NCBI GenBank assembly: GCA_023444055.1
Contig: JAEZRV010000090.1
Span: 1-64,000, forward strand
Direction of reading: 5' to 3'
DNA length: 64,000 nt
Source: Bacillota bacterium
Lineage (GTDB): Bacteria > Bacillota > Clostridia > Acetivibrionales > DSM-1351
Of this stretch, positions 17,778 through 26,452 are shown piece after piece. The position numbers and the translations under genes were made by a program. The notes below the pieces were generated by a model. It was not told where the DNA came from and ran no database searches. It saw only the letters and a list, made by a program, of their open reading frames with translations. Position 1 is the stretch's first letter; each line of letters begins with the position of its first letter.

Positions 17778-18762
17778 AGTCAATTCCCCCCTCATAAATT
17801 TCTCTGATAATTGATTCTATCTCTGGCTCTTTAATAGTCAAATCCAGAATATTATAATTTGAGGTTAAATAGGAAATAACGTCTGATACCTGAACTTCAT
17901 CTTTGTTAAATTGAATGTGTTTCTTATTGTCTACTTCTTCTATTATTTCTACACCTTTAGGCAAAATAATACCAATGACATTTTGAGCAAACTCAGCCAC
18001 TACTGTCCTCTTCTTTCCATGCCTTTCTTTAATTTGCTCAACTGTTCCATCATAAATAATTGTTCCATGGTCAATAATTATCATTCTCTTACATGTTTTT
18101 TCAATATCCATCATGTCATGCGTAGTAAACAGCATTGTTGCATTTTTCTCTTTATTGACTACTTTAATAAACTCACGAATTTTTTCCTTAGCTACTACAT
18201 CAAGACCTATTGTTGGTTCATCAAATAATATAATATCAGGGTCATGTACAAGCGAAGCTGCAATATCGGCTCTCATCCTCTGTCCAAGGCTAAGCTGTCT
18301 TACTGGTTGTGAAATAAACTCTTCTAGGCCAAGGAGCTCATTAAACATATCCATATTTAATTTAAATACTTTATCTGGTATCCTATAGATACTTTTTAGT
18401 AAATCGAATGTGTCTGACACAGGAAGATCCCACCAAAGCTGTGTTCTTTGGCCAAAAACAACTCCTATCTTTGTAGCAATCTTCTTTCTTTGTTTGCCTG
18501 GTGACATATCAAGAACTTTAATTCCACCTTCTGTAGGAGTCAAAATACCAGTTAACATTTTTACTGTAGTAGACTTTCCTGCACCGTTAGGACCTATAAA
18601 CCCTACCATATCACCTTTTTCAATGGAAAAACTAATATTTTCTACTGCTCGTTTCATTTGGTATTCAGGAATAATTAAGCTCTGAATTGATCCTAATAAG
18701 CCTTTCTTTCTAACGTTAAGTTTGTAGTCCTTTGTTAGATTACTGACCTCGATAATTGGCAT
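17713..18762 (-). CDS. ABC transporter ATP-binding protein for the ABC-2 exporter
   Basis: 349 residues: Walker A GPNGAGKST, Q-loop region GVVFGQRTQLWWDLP, signature LSLGQRMRADIAAS, Walker B DIILFDEPTIGLD and H-loop TTHDM. The N-terminal 30 residues and the C-terminal DrrA-like extension (after about 235) are typical of ATPases paired with DUF990 permeases. First gene of the exporter operon. A 12-base palindrome (18786-18797) lies 24 bases before its start. Confidence 0.93.
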   Translation of the reverse strand: MPIIEVSNLTKDYKLNVRKKGLLGSIQSLIIPEYQMKRAVENISFSIEKGDMVGFIGPNGAGKSTTVKMLTGILTPTEGGIKVLDMSPGKQRKKIATKIGVVFGQRTQLWWDLPVSDTFDLLKSIYRIPDKVFKLNMDMFNELLGLEEFISQPVRQLSLGQRMRADIAASLVHDPDIILFDEPTIGLDVVAKEKIREFIKVVNKEKNATMLFTTHDMMDIEKTCKRMIIIDHGTIIYDGTVEQIKERHGKKRTVVAEFAQNVIGIILPKGVEIIEEVDNKKHIQFNKDEVQVSDVISYLTSNYNILDLTIKEPEIESIIREIYEGGIDYDKALSGDSKKIVSEQLGISR

Positions 18763-19339
18763 ATCAACCTTCCTCTCACCTGTTTAAACTTAAGTTTATT
18801 TCGAATTAAGAAACCATATGCGCCACTTTCTCATTTTATACTTTTGATTAAATTAATGCTGAAGTGTATCTTAAAGCAAGAGTTTACTTTATTTTCTATT
18901 ATATTTAACAAATACCTTATTTACTACATTATTTTTAGTGGTTCCAGAAGGTATTTTTGTGCGGAATATTGCTTTTTAATGGTATATTCTATTAAAAAAT
19001 AGTATATAAAGTATTTTTTTGAAAAATCTAGAACAACTTATTTTTTATATTATATAGAAATATAAACTTTTTTATAATATAATGGAAATGCATCAATATA
19101 TTTAGCTAGTTGAAGCAAAATTAATATAAAAATGCAGATTTACATCCTAGTCGCTCTCATATTTATTTTTATTACTCAATTTTCTTACATAACATTTTGT
19201 TTTCTGGTTACGTACATGTTAGTGAAAAAGGTTTCTTTTAACCCCAGTGAGCAATTCTATACTAACAGTAAAGAGTCATGAATGCTTTGAGAAAGACGAA
19301 TTTATTAATAGTTAATTATATTAAAAGGAGTACTTATCT
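18763..19339. other. Divergent intergenic region between exporter and LuxR regulator
   Basis: Contains the palindrome AAACTTAAGTTT at 18786-18797, which sits where a repressor of the exporter operon could bind. There is also a 9-bp inverted repeat AAATACCTT/AAGGTATTT spanning roughly 18910-18957. The remainder is very AT-rich with no ORF. Confidence 0.4.
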
Positions 19340-20107
19340 ATGGGAAGTTTAAATACTGCACAATCTTTCAAAGGAACCAATAAATTTTGGCCCTCCTTTA
19401 AAGTTATTCATCCGATGATGGATTCAAACTTAACTACTTTGAAGCTATTCCTATCATCATCTTACTACAGCCTTTTTGAGTCAAACTTATACTTTAACTT
19501 TGTTATGCTTTTAGATACAAACCTGTCCATTGTATCCTACCATATTAATAAAGAATTAATGATCAGCAATATACAGTTATGTCAAGGTTTGAGTTTCACA
19601 AAAGAAAACATGGGAAAATCTTCAGTATCAGAATGTTTACATAAGCAAAATATAAGTATAATGCACTACTATGATAACGAGAATATAGCTTTTCAAAGCC
19701 TAACAAACTGCACTATTCCTATAATAGTTAACAATAAAATAGTTGCATACTTATCAACTTTCTTTATGAACTCTAAATTTGACCAAATTTCAATTGATTT
19801 TTTTAAATTATTTGCCGAATCGCTCGATAACACTTTGAAGTATCATACGCTAAAAATAAATTTAACAGAATATGCATGTAAGATAATGTTGCCTGCCTTC
19901 AGTACTACATCATTAAGCAGCTGTGAACTTGAAGTGCTAGAGCAAATTAATAGAGGCTATACAAACAAGGAAATTGCAAACCGTCTTTTTATATCAGAAA
20001 ACACAGTAAAATCCTATGTGCAGATTATTTCCCAAAAGCTCTCATGTGAGAACAGAACTCAAATTGCAGTGAATTCTGTATTGTATACTATATTAAAATA
20101 CATCTAA
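19340..20107 (+). CDS. GAF-like / LuxR-family transcriptional regulator
   Basis: 255 residues. Residues 30-175 resemble the GAF-type sensor of AcoR-like activators (MLLDTNLSIVSYH..., GLSFTKENMGKSSVSECLH, CTIPIIVNNKIVAYLSTFF). Residues about 195-255 are a LuxR helix-turn-helix: ELEVLEQINRGYTNKEIANR followed by FISENTVKSYVQIISQKL. No receiver domain, so it probably senses a small molecule or metabolite directly. AAAGGAG lies ten bases before the ATG. It is divergent from the ABC-2 exporter and could control it. Confidence 0.75.
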   Translation: MGSLNTAQSFKGTNKFWPSFKVIHPMMDSNLTTLKLFLSSSYYSLFESNLYFNFVMLLDTNLSIVSYHINKELMISNIQLCQGLSFTKENMGKSSVSECLHKQNISIMHYYDNENIAFQSLTNCTIPIIVNNKIVAYLSTFFMNSKFDQISIDFFKLFAESLDNTLKYHTLKINLTEYACKIMLPAFSTTSLSSCELEVLEQINRGYTNKEIANRLFISENTVKSYVQIISQKLSCENRTQIAVNSVLYTILKYI

Positions 20108-20406
20108 GATAAGAGCCATTCCATAATAAAACCTAACCTCCTGACGAAAATATCACATGCAGACTGAAATAGTCTATCTATGCATATTTCACAAATTTTA
20201 TCATTTTTATATGTGGTAATTTTTATCATATACAAAAACTACAAACGCTACCTTTTTAAATTATAGGCAAGAAAACCAAGCCCCTAAATTCCAGAGTTTT
20301 GTATAAAATACATCTGAAGTCCTTATAAATCTATAAATATGGTAGGAATTGATAAACTAATAGTAGCAATGTAGAAGATATCTCACTACTTTTTTAGTAA
20401 AACGCT
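20108..20406. other. Intergenic, nothing identified
   Basis: About 300 AT-rich bases between the LuxR gene and a strong terminator. No ORF; a small RNA ending at the terminator is possible but unsupported. Confidence 0.35.
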
Positions 20407-20457
20407 AAAATGGCACTGAATTTTAAGATTTTATCTCTTAATTCCAGTGCCATTTTT
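20407..20457 (+). terminator. Rho-independent terminator
   Basis: AAAATGGCACTGAATT / AATTCCAGTGCCATTTTT stem with a T-tract on the plus strand (and A-tract on the other side). It lies 300 bases downstream of the LuxR gene, further than usual. Confidence 0.75.
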
Positions 20458-20467
20458 CTCTTATAAT

Positions 20468-20499
20468 GTCTGAAACCCTTAAACAAGGGGTTTTCAGAC
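20468..20499 (-). terminator. Terminator of tRNA-Ser(CGA)
   Basis: Hairpin GTCTGAAAACCCCTT/AAGGGTTTCAGAC on the minus strand, starting 7 bases past the tRNA 3' end. Confidence 0.75.
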
Positions 20500-20505
20500 A
20501 AATTT

Positions 20506-20594
20506 TGGCGGAGAAGGTGGGATTCGAACCCACGTGACGTTTCCGTCAAACTGATTTCGAGTCAGCACCGTTATGACCACTTCGATACTTCTCC
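20506..20594 (-). tRNA. tRNA-Ser, anticodon CGA
   Basis: Minus strand begins GGAGAAG and ends CTTCTCC-G-CCA (CCA encoded). Anticodon loop CTCGAAA in stem CTGA/TCAG gives CGA; a long variable arm (TTTGACGGAAACGTCA region) is typical of serine tRNA; T-loop GGTTCGAATCC. Reads UCG codons. Confidence 0.96.
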
Positions 20595-20845
20595 ATAGCA
20601 TTTATATTTTACACGGAAATGAGGCGTGTTTCAAGCATTTATTTTTACATATATAGTTTTTATTTTAATTTCTTGTAATATTTACTTACATAATTATATA
20701 CAAAAAAAGCAAAATAAATTTATTATATAATGGCTATTCCTTTTTCTCAATTTTCGTAGTAGAATATATTTGATGCTAATATTCTACATTTTAGCGTATT
20801 ATTTTACAATATAACTTAATATGTTTAAGGAAGAGGCGAGCAAAT

Positions 20846-22102
20846 TTGAAACTTAACATACCAATTACCGACATTATTTTATCTTTATCTAGTGCTATTG
20901 ATTTGATAGATCCAATAAAATCAAATCACCATAAAAGAGTTGCTTATATTTCTTATAGCATTGCAAAAGAAATGAATTTAAATGAAACTGATATTAAAAA
21001 TCTTGTATTGGCAAGTTTACTACATGATTGTGGAGCTATCAATTTATCTGAAAGAAATTCTTCATTTGACTTTGCTTTTGGAAATCCAAATCTTCAAAGA
21101 CATATACATGGACATAAAGGATGGTTTATTCTTCGCGGTTCAACTGATTTACACGATGCTGCAGAAATTATTAAGTTTCATCATATATACTGGTCTGAAA
21201 GACAGGATGCTCACTTAAAAGAATATGAGATACCAACTCCATGCTATATACTAAGTCTAGCTGAAAGAGTTGATATATTAATTAACCATAATTTTGATAT
21301 TTTATCTCAGCGTAGAAACATAGAAGATATTGTTAATGCTAATAGCGGTAAAGTGTTTATGCCTGAGGTTGTCGAGGCTTTTAATAATCTAATGCCAAAG
21401 CAGTATTTTTGGTTCGATATAGTAAGTCCATATTTAGATAATGTTATCAAACAGATAATGCTTCCTTACAATACTTACATCAATAATGATGGTTTACATC
21501 AATATGCAGAAATAATTCATCGCATTATAGATTTCAGGAGCAGCTATACTTCAACTCATTCTATTGGTGTAGCAACATGCGCTACCATATTAGCATCTAA
21601 TTTAGGCTTTAGTGCTTCTGATACTAAAATCATACATTCAGCTGGATTAATACATGATGTGGGTATGCTGAGTATTCCAGAAAATATTCTAGAGAAACCT
21701 GGTACACTTGATTTAGCTGAATATAATATTATTAAGTCTCATACTTATCACACTTATAGGATACTATCTACTATCCCAGGTCTGGAAAAAGTCAGAGATT
21801 GGGCATCATTTCATCATGAAAAACTTGATGGAAGTGGATATCCCTTTGGTTTAAAATCAAACCAGTTAGATTTAGGTTCCAGGATTCTAGCTGTTAGTGA
21901 TCTGTTTATATCTCTAACAGAGGATCGTCCCTATAGACCTGCATTATCTTTAGACATAGCTATGGAAATAATTAATGCATGTATGAATTTGGATACTGAT
22001 GTTAAAATATGCTTAAATAAGAACCTAGAAGAAATAGTCGAAAAAATAACGATATCAAAAGATGCTGTCTCTAAGAGCTGTGAAGAAATTTTAAAAATGT
22101 AA
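20846..22102 (+). CDS. Protein with two HD domains, C-terminal HD-GYP (c-di-GMP phosphodiesterase type)
   Basis: 418 residues, TTG start with GAGGCGAG upstream. The N-terminal half has an HD-type metal domain (HHKRVAYISY...LVLASLLHDCGAI...HIHGHKG...IIKFHH). The C-terminal half is a complete HD-GYP: SYTSTHSIGVATCA, AGLIHDVGMLSIP, FHHEKLDGSGYPFGL, AVSDLFISLTEDRPYRP. HD-GYP proteins hydrolyse cyclic di-GMP or related dinucleotides. No receiver or membrane domain, so it is a cytosolic enzyme with a tandem HD plan. Monocistronic between two tRNA-Ser genes. Confidence 0.88.
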   Translation: MKLNIPITDIILSLSSAIDLIDPIKSNHHKRVAYISYSIAKEMNLNETDIKNLVLASLLHDCGAINLSERNSSFDFAFGNPNLQRHIHGHKGWFILRGSTDLHDAAEIIKFHHIYWSERQDAHLKEYEIPTPCYILSLAERVDILINHNFDILSQRRNIEDIVNANSGKVFMPEVVEAFNNLMPKQYFWFDIVSPYLDNVIKQIMLPYNTYINNDGLHQYAEIIHRIIDFRSSYTSTHSIGVATCATILASNLGFSASDTKIIHSAGLIHDVGMLSIPENILEKPGTLDLAEYNIIKSHTYHTYRILSTIPGLEKVRDWASFHHEKLDGSGYPFGLKSNQLDLGSRILAVSDLFISLTEDRPYRPALSLDIAMEIINACMNLDTDVKICLNKNLEEIVEKITISKDAVSKSCEEILKM

Positions 22103-22322
22103 ATTATATGCTTTTAAATTCTCTGGCATACTGTTTACCTATACTTATTATACTTTGTAATATATATTTTTAAAAGGGATTGCTCAACCAAACTGTGTAC
22201 CAAGCATATTATTTATTTCTATACACTGTAAATTATATGCAATTAATATCAAAAACTTCATAGAGTTTATAATGGATTTATAAATTGGTTTATAAATGCA
22301 ATTAATCCCATAAACTTTATAG

Positions 22323-22351
22323 TTGACAAGTTTTATAGTCTAATGTAAAAT
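22323..22351 (+). promoter_or_regulatory. Promoter of tRNA-Ser(GGA)
   Basis: TTGACA (22323-22328), 17-base spacer, TAAAAT (22346-22351), with the tRNA beginning 39 bases after the -10 box. Confidence 0.7.
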
Positions 22352-22389
22352 AAAAAGGCAGTTTAAAAGCTGAACTAAATATTCAATGT

Positions 22390-22480
22390 GGAGAGATGGC
22401 TGAGCTGGTCTAAGGCGCACGACTGGAAATCGTGTGATGGGTAAAACTATCCGTGGGTTCGAATCCCACTCTCTCCGCCA
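22390..22480 (+). tRNA. tRNA-Ser, anticodon GGA (integration site of the island)
   Basis: GGAGAGA acceptor pairs with TCTCTCC, then G and encoded CCA. Anticodon loop CTGGAAA in stem CACGA/TCGTG gives GGA; long variable arm; T-loop GGTTCGAATCC. The gene is complete; its 3' part from base 22423 is the att core duplicated three times downstream. Confidence 0.96.
22423..22480 (+). repeat. att core copy 1 (attL within the tRNA)
   Basis: The 58-base 3' part of tRNA-Ser from CTGGAAATCG to CTCTCCGCCA. Copies 2 and 3 are identical; copy 4 has one substitution (GAATTCC for GAATCCC). Confidence 0.92.
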
Positions 22481-22493
22481 ATATTTAAAAGGC

Positions 22494-22529
22494 AAGCATT
22501 TCGAGACTTTCGAGGTGCTTGTTTTTTTG
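22494..22529 (+). terminator. Terminator of tRNA-Ser(GGA)
   Basis: AAGCATTTCGA/TTCGAGGTGCTT hairpin followed by GTTTTTTTG. Its sequence differs from the hairpins after the other three att copies, as expected if this side belongs to the element and those descend from the original chromosomal flank. Confidence 0.75.
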
Positions 22530-22533
22530 TTTG

Positions 22534-22611
22534 ACACGCATTATCAGTACACACGATTTTTGAATGAATTTTCACGAATCGTGTGCTATCTTTTAAGGCT
22601 TCACACGCATT
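22534..22611 (+). promoter_or_regulatory. Putative integrase arm sites upstream of int
   Basis: Two direct repeats ACACGCATT (22534-22542, 22603-22611) enclose an inverted repeat CACACGATT (22550-22558) / AATCGTGTG (22577-22585). The nonamer AATCGTGTG also lies inside the att core (22428-22436). The arrangement fits binding sites of the integrase, or of an autoregulator of int. Confidence 0.45.
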
Positions 22612-22648
22612 GAATCCAACATAAATATATTAAGGATGGTGCGTATAA

Positions 22649-23587
22649 ATGAGAATTAACATGCAACAGCAACAAGAAAACAAGAACCTAGAGGAAGCAT
22701 TTCAAGAGTTCATTAAGTACTGCAATGTAAAGAACTTGGCAAAGGACACAATCATTTTTTATGAGAATTGCTTCAAAAGTTTTAGTAAGTTCTATCCTCA
22801 GCAAGCATTTGTAAGGGATATTTCTATCAGCCACATACATGAATATATTCTCTGGCAAAGGGATAAGAATATCAGTGCAATAGCAGTAAATTCAAATCTT
22901 AGAGGGGTTAGAGCATTCTTATACTATTGTATGAAACTTGGCTACCTATCTAAATTTTCAATAGAATTGGTCAAAGCAGAAAAGAAAGTTAAGCAAATTT
23001 ATACTGATTCTGAGTTGAAGTTACTGCTAAAGAAACCCAATGTAAAGCAGTGTTCTTTTGCAGAGTATAGAGATTGGGTTGTCATTAACTATGCTTTAGC
23101 AACAGGCAATAGAGTATCTACAATAATTAATCTTAAAATTGAAGATATTGACTTTGAGAACGGCTATATTACGCTACAGAAGACAAAGAATAAAAGGCAA
23201 CAGATAGTACCTCTTTCTAGCACCTTATCTAACATATTACTTGAATACTTGACCTATAGAAAAGGACAGGCTTCTGACTATCTATTTTGTAATACCTTTG
23301 GCAATCAACTTGTCGATAGAAGTCTACAAGGTAGCATTTCAAGATATAATAAAAGTAGGGGTGTAATGAAAACCTCGATGCACCTTTTTAGGCACACATA
23401 CGCTAAGAAGTTCCTCCAAGCAGGCGGTAATGTATTTCAGCTACAACGCTTGCTAGGACATTCTAGCCTTGAAATTGTAAAGGAATATGTCTCTTTATTC
23501 AGTGAAGATTTAAAGCAAAACTATGACCAATTTAACCCTCTTGAGCAGATGGCTAAAAGCAATATTCAGATTAAACTAAAAAGCTAA
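22649..23587 (+). CDS. Tyrosine recombinase / integrase
   Basis: 312 residues. N-terminal SAM-like core-binding domain (about 12-95: FIKYCNVKNLAKDTIIFYENC). Catalytic domain with Arg in ALATGNRVSTIINLKIEDID, Lys in TLQKTKNKRQQIVPL, the HLFRHTYAKKFL box, LQRLLGHSSLEIVKEYV with His and the nucleophilic Tyr. All catalytic residues are present, so it is likely active. It lies 169 bases from the tRNA 3' end and reads inward. It should recombine the 58-base tRNA core copies. Confidence 0.93.
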   Translation: MRINMQQQQENKNLEEAFQEFIKYCNVKNLAKDTIIFYENCFKSFSKFYPQQAFVRDISISHIHEYILWQRDKNISAIAVNSNLRGVRAFLYYCMKLGYLSKFSIELVKAEKKVKQIYTDSELKLLLKKPNVKQCSFAEYRDWVVINYALATGNRVSTIINLKIEDIDFENGYITLQKTKNKRQQIVPLSSTLSNILLEYLTYRKGQASDYLFCNTFGNQLVDRSLQGSISRYNKSRGVMKTSMHLFRHTYAKKFLQAGGNVFQLQRLLGHSSLEIVKEYVSLFSEDLKQNYDQFNPLEQMAKSNIQIKLKS

Positions 23588-23669
23588 CACATTCACTAAT
23601 ATTTTAATATATAGAGGAAGTTGCAGACAGCTTCTCAGCTTCCTCCTCATCTGTTCAGACAAGAGAATA

Positions 23670-24227
23670 TCAGTCCCAAGGGTAGATATATTCAAATTTA
23701 ACAAACTTATTAACCCTCTTCAAGTCAACAAGCATATACTTTAAGTATGGTCTATCATTTAGGGCAAATATTATTCTATCCCCAAATTCATCCCTACTGC
23801 TTTCAGTTCTTGACCAATCTCCCTTAAAATAATGGTTTAGCACATAACTTTGCAAGGCTTTAAAATCAACGAAGAGAACCTTCATAGGTAGAAAGCGTAT
23901 CGGGTCTACCATTACAACAGCTAATGTGTCAGCTGTGCAATATCTGAACCAGCCAAATTTTCTTTCAGATAGGTTATCCCATATCTCAATAAAAAGCTTA
24001 TTTGAATCTAGAATCCCGTAATCACTTTTAACCTCAATTTTTTCGCCTGTAATAGCTTCTAAGTCGTACTCTTTGATTTCAGATTCTCTATCTTTGAACT
24101 TGTATCCATAGTATGCTTCAAGTATTTCTTGTACTTCCTTTTCATATTTTTTGCTGTCAGCATCTTTATGTTTTTTCAACATTGCAATATCATCTGTAAA
24201 GTCATTATCATTGTATCTTTTATTCAT
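23670..24227 (-). CDS. Small PD-(D/E)XK-nuclease-like protein
   Basis: 185 residues, start after AAGGAGAAAAGGT. Residues 25-80 contain EVQEILEAYYGYKF...KEYDLEAITGEKIEVKSDYG: an Asp, about ten residues, then E-V-K on a strand, the pattern of the PD-(D/E)XK nuclease core. The remaining part is beta-rich with aromatic residues (FGWFRYC, YLKYMLV). Such proteins in small elements are often phage nucleases or resolvases. No methyltransferase is adjacent. Motif-level call only. Confidence 0.5.
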   Translation of the reverse strand: MNKRYNDNDFTDDIAMLKKHKDADSKKYEKEVQEILEAYYGYKFKDRESEIKEYDLEAITGEKIEVKSDYGILDSNKLFIEIWDNLSERKFGWFRYCTADTLAVVMVDPIRFLPMKVLFVDFKALQSYVLNHYFKGDWSRTESSRDEFGDRIIFALNDRPYLKYMLVDLKRVNKFVKFEYIYPWD

Positions 24228-24407
24228 ACCTTTTCTCCTTTAGCATAGAACATAAAGAACCAAAGCACTTTTTATTAATGAACGCACTTTTTATACTTAA
24301 GAACCAGTTTTTTTGGGTGTATATAAACATAATATAAATATATTATATTATAAACTAATAACTATTACTCCGTAATAGTTTGCCATCGCATGAAAGGCAT
24401 GCTCTGG

Positions 24408-25265
24408 CTAATTTAAAATGCAATTAGGGTTAATTTTAGTTTGGATAAGATAAGTATTTACTTCTTTACCTTCAAATTTATTATCGTTATAAATAAGGTC
24501 TCCTCGTCCAATGTCAAGCAATCCATGTTCTTGCAATATGTCTAAATACTTAGCAACTGTGTTGCGACTAATTCCTGTTTCATGAACAATCTTTTCTGTT
24601 GAAATTGATGTTACTGTATAGTTCCCCTTCCCGTCATTTTTACATTTTGTAAGCATGTAGCAGTAAAGATATATACCCTCAACTTTTATTCTCTTAGAAT
24701 GGAAAAGCATATACATAAGCACTTCCGTGTTGAGAGTAACAAAATTTCCATGTGCAAACAAACGGCTTGTTGCCTTATATTCTCTGCATAGACGTTTCGC
24801 CTTAAAGGATTTTGCTTTTCCCATATTTAATCTACTGTTCTGTCTGACCCCAAATGACTTAGTGAAAGTCATACCAAAAGCATCTAAGTCACCTTTGTCT
24901 CTGATTAAATAATCAATACTATCAGAATCTTTGCCATAGCCTAGTAACTCCTTTATTTGCCCTATTGATAATGGTACAGCATTATAATTACTCATCTCAT
25001 TAAGTAAGACATAAAGACTAAATATAAAAGTCCTATGTTTTTTGGTTGCCTTTTGCTCAAGTGAGATGTGGTAGATTCCATGCATTAGCCAATCAACCTT
25101 ACTAAATATATCTCGGCTTATTCGCAAATACCCAGAATAATCTTTGAAAGTATTCATATATTTGTGAAGAAATCCGTACCAATTATCACAATCCTTGTAT
25201 TTACTCATAAAATCCAGTTGAGTTGTACTTCCTTCAATGTTACCTGTAATCTGCTCCTCCAACAA
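24408..25265 (-). CDS. Winged-helix protein, possible replication initiator or regulator
   Basis: 285 residues, TTG start behind GAGGGTGG. Helical middle part; the N-terminal half includes a possible first winged helix (PLSIGQIKELLGYGKDSDSIDYLI). The C-terminal 90 residues hold a clear one: STEKIVHETGISRNTVAKYL then LQEHGLLDIGRGDLIY. Two winged helices in about 285 residues is the plan of RepA_N/Rep_3-like initiators, so a replication role in the excised element is plausible; a transcription regulator is the alternative. Upstream (25393-25427) lies a perfect 9-bp inverted repeat. Confidence 0.5.
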   Translation of the reverse strand: MLEEQITGNIEGSTTQLDFMSKYKDCDNWYGFLHKYMNTFKDYSGYLRISRDIFSKVDWLMHGIYHISLEQKATKKHRTFIFSLYVLLNEMSNYNAVPLSIGQIKELLGYGKDSDSIDYLIRDKGDLDAFGMTFTKSFGVRQNSRLNMGKAKSFKAKRLCREYKATSRLFAHGNFVTLNTEVLMYMLFHSKRIKVEGIYLYCYMLTKCKNDGKGNYTVTSISTEKIVHETGISRNTVAKYLDILQEHGLLDIGRGDLIYNDNKFEGKEVNTYLIQTKINPNCILN

Positions 25266-25392
25266 ACCACCCTCTCCATCAAATATATATCTATCTATGT
25301 ATAGCTTAACACAAAAGCGTCAAAATATAATTTTATTTCACAGCATTTGCTAATACATTGTGTTTTATTTGACTCCTGTTATTTTTATATGC

Positions 25393-25427
25393 ATTCAATC
25401 GAAAAATAGTTACCTCTCCGATTGAAT
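25393..25427. repeat. Inverted repeat ATTCAATCG/CGATTGAAT
   Basis: Perfect 9-base arms (25393-25401, 25419-25427) with a 17-base loop, between the winged-helix gene and a small Cys-rich gene. It could be a weak terminator for the latter, or an operator/origin element for the former. Confidence 0.45.
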
Positions 25428-25445
25428 ACCATAGTAACCAGTATA

Positions 25446-25601
25446 TTAAGCACGCTTATATTTTTTACAAATCATATCTGTGCATCTGAACGATTGCTTA
25501 CAATTGTAAATACATTTGGTGCATTTAGGAAAATATTTTATCTTTCCTTCTTTTGTTAGAAAGAAAGACATTTCAGCTTTTTGTTCTGTACTTAATCTCA
25601 T
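25446..25601 (-). CDS. 51-residue Cys-rich putative zinc protein
   Basis: Starts ATG at 25601 behind GGTGGTGA and ends TAA. Begins MRLSTEQKAEMSFFLTKEGK; C-terminal half has five cysteines spaced C-x2-C-x4-C-x5-C-x5-C in a basic context (PKCTKCIYNC...CTDMICKKY). That is compatible with a small zinc-binding or nucleic-acid-binding fold. Located in the regulatory part of the element. Family not recognised. Confidence 0.5.
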   Translation of the reverse strand: MRLSTEQKAEMSFFLTKEGKIKYFPKCTKCIYNCKQSFRCTDMICKKYKRA

Positions 25602-25824
25602 ATATATATTCACCACCTTCACCCCTTTAAAAAATGGGGATTATAATTTTTTTGATTATCTCTTCAAGCCTATACATGCTAAGCGTTACAGAGTGATAAC
25701 CTTATTTTGCATGTCGCTTGGAATCCCTTGTTTGTAAAGGGTATGTATGATTACATTCCACAATAAAAACAGAGGCTTAAAATGGTTTTATTCTCGGTTA
25801 TACTTGGCAGAATCTTATGGACAT
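25602..25824. other. Short intergenic stretch
   Basis: Separates the Cys-rich gene from the zinc-ribbon gene terminator. Nothing further recognised. Confidence 0.35.
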
Positions 25825-25857
25825 AAAAAATAAGGATAAGATTCAATCCTATCCTTG
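25825..25857 (-). terminator. Terminator of the zinc-ribbon/HTH pair
   Basis: Minus-strand stem AAGGATAGGAT/ATCTTATCCTT followed by ATTTTTTATG, 35 bases after the zinc-ribbon stop codon. Confidence 0.75.
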
Positions 25858-25891
25858 CTTCTATGATTCACTAAGTTATTACTGTGTAAAG

Positions 25892-26119
25892 TTACTTACT
25901 CAAAATCTTGCCTTTTGATATCCTGTCTTGTTTATCAACATTGATATCATATGTATTGCTACACTTAGGACAAGTTAAAGTACCTGTAATGCTATGAATT
26001 GCATCAAGGCAAGACATAACAGAAACATACCCCTCATCATTAATTGTTCGGTTACATGTTATAACATTAGAAAGAAAAAGTTCATTTCCGCAATCACAAG
26101 TAGGCTTTCTATATTTCAT
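25892..26119 (-). CDS. Small zinc-ribbon protein
   Basis: 75 residues from the ATG at 26119 (GGGGTGAG four bases before). MKYRKPTCDCGNELFLS opens with a CxC pair and TCPKCSNTYDI near residue 50 supplies the second pair, forming a four-cysteine ribbon. It overlaps the end of the HTH gene by 11 bases, so the two are translationally coupled, suggesting the ribbon protein works with or regulates the HTH protein. Confidence 0.6.
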   Translation of the reverse strand: MKYRKPTCDCGNELFLSNVITCNRTINDEGYVSVMSCLDAIHSITGTLTCPKCSNTYDINVDKQDRISKGKILSK

Positions 26120-26306
26120 ATTTCTCACCCCTATCAACTAGAAATTTTGCAAGCTTTTCGAGATTCTTCTTTCCAAGGTTCTTTGAGCCATTTAAATACT
26201 GACATAGCATAGACTTGCTTATTCCGATGCTTCTGGATATAAAGACACCTGTTGAACCATGAACCGTAATGTATTGCTTTGTCTTCTGTCTCAAAATATC
26301 AGTCAT
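26109..26306 (-). CDS. Small XRE-like helix-turn-helix protein
   Basis: 65 residues from the ATG at 26306 (AGAGGTG before it). The sequence FISRSIGISKSMLCQYLNGS followed by LGKKNLEKLAKFLV is a Cro/CI-type HTH. It starts about 20 bases from a palindrome (26326-26342) that fits its operator, so it is probably the element's small repressor. Confidence 0.65.
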   Translation of the reverse strand: MTDILRQKTKQYITVHGSTGVFISRSIGISKSMLCQYLNGSKNLGKKNLEKLAKFLVDRGEKYEI

Positions 26307-26325
26307 ATCAATCACCTCTTTTATT

Positions 26326-26342
26326 GTTAAACTATCGTTTAC
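26326..26342. promoter_or_regulatory. Candidate operator of the HTH protein
   Basis: GTTAAACTATCGTTTAC is near-palindromic (TTAAAC / GTTTA). A related half site ATAGTAAAC lies at 26404-26412, on the far side of the divergent intergenic region. Confidence 0.4.
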
Positions 26343-26411
26343 ATAGTATTGGGGGGTATTGACTGAAAATTGCAACCCTTATTGATATAAATCAACAACA
26401 GTTATAGTAAA

Positions 26412-26452
26412 CAGGTGCATATCTATCTTATTCTAATATGCACCTGTTTTTT
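26412..26452 (+). terminator. Plus-strand terminator in the HTH upstream region
   Basis: Perfect stem CAGGTGCATAT/ATATGCACCTG then TTTTTT. No plus-strand gene ends here, so a short RNA would be the only product terminated by it. Confidence 0.6.

Noticed and set aside
22340..22537. A minus-strand frame across tRNA-Ser(GGA)
   Set aside because: It covers a complete tRNA gene and its terminator; no start signal.
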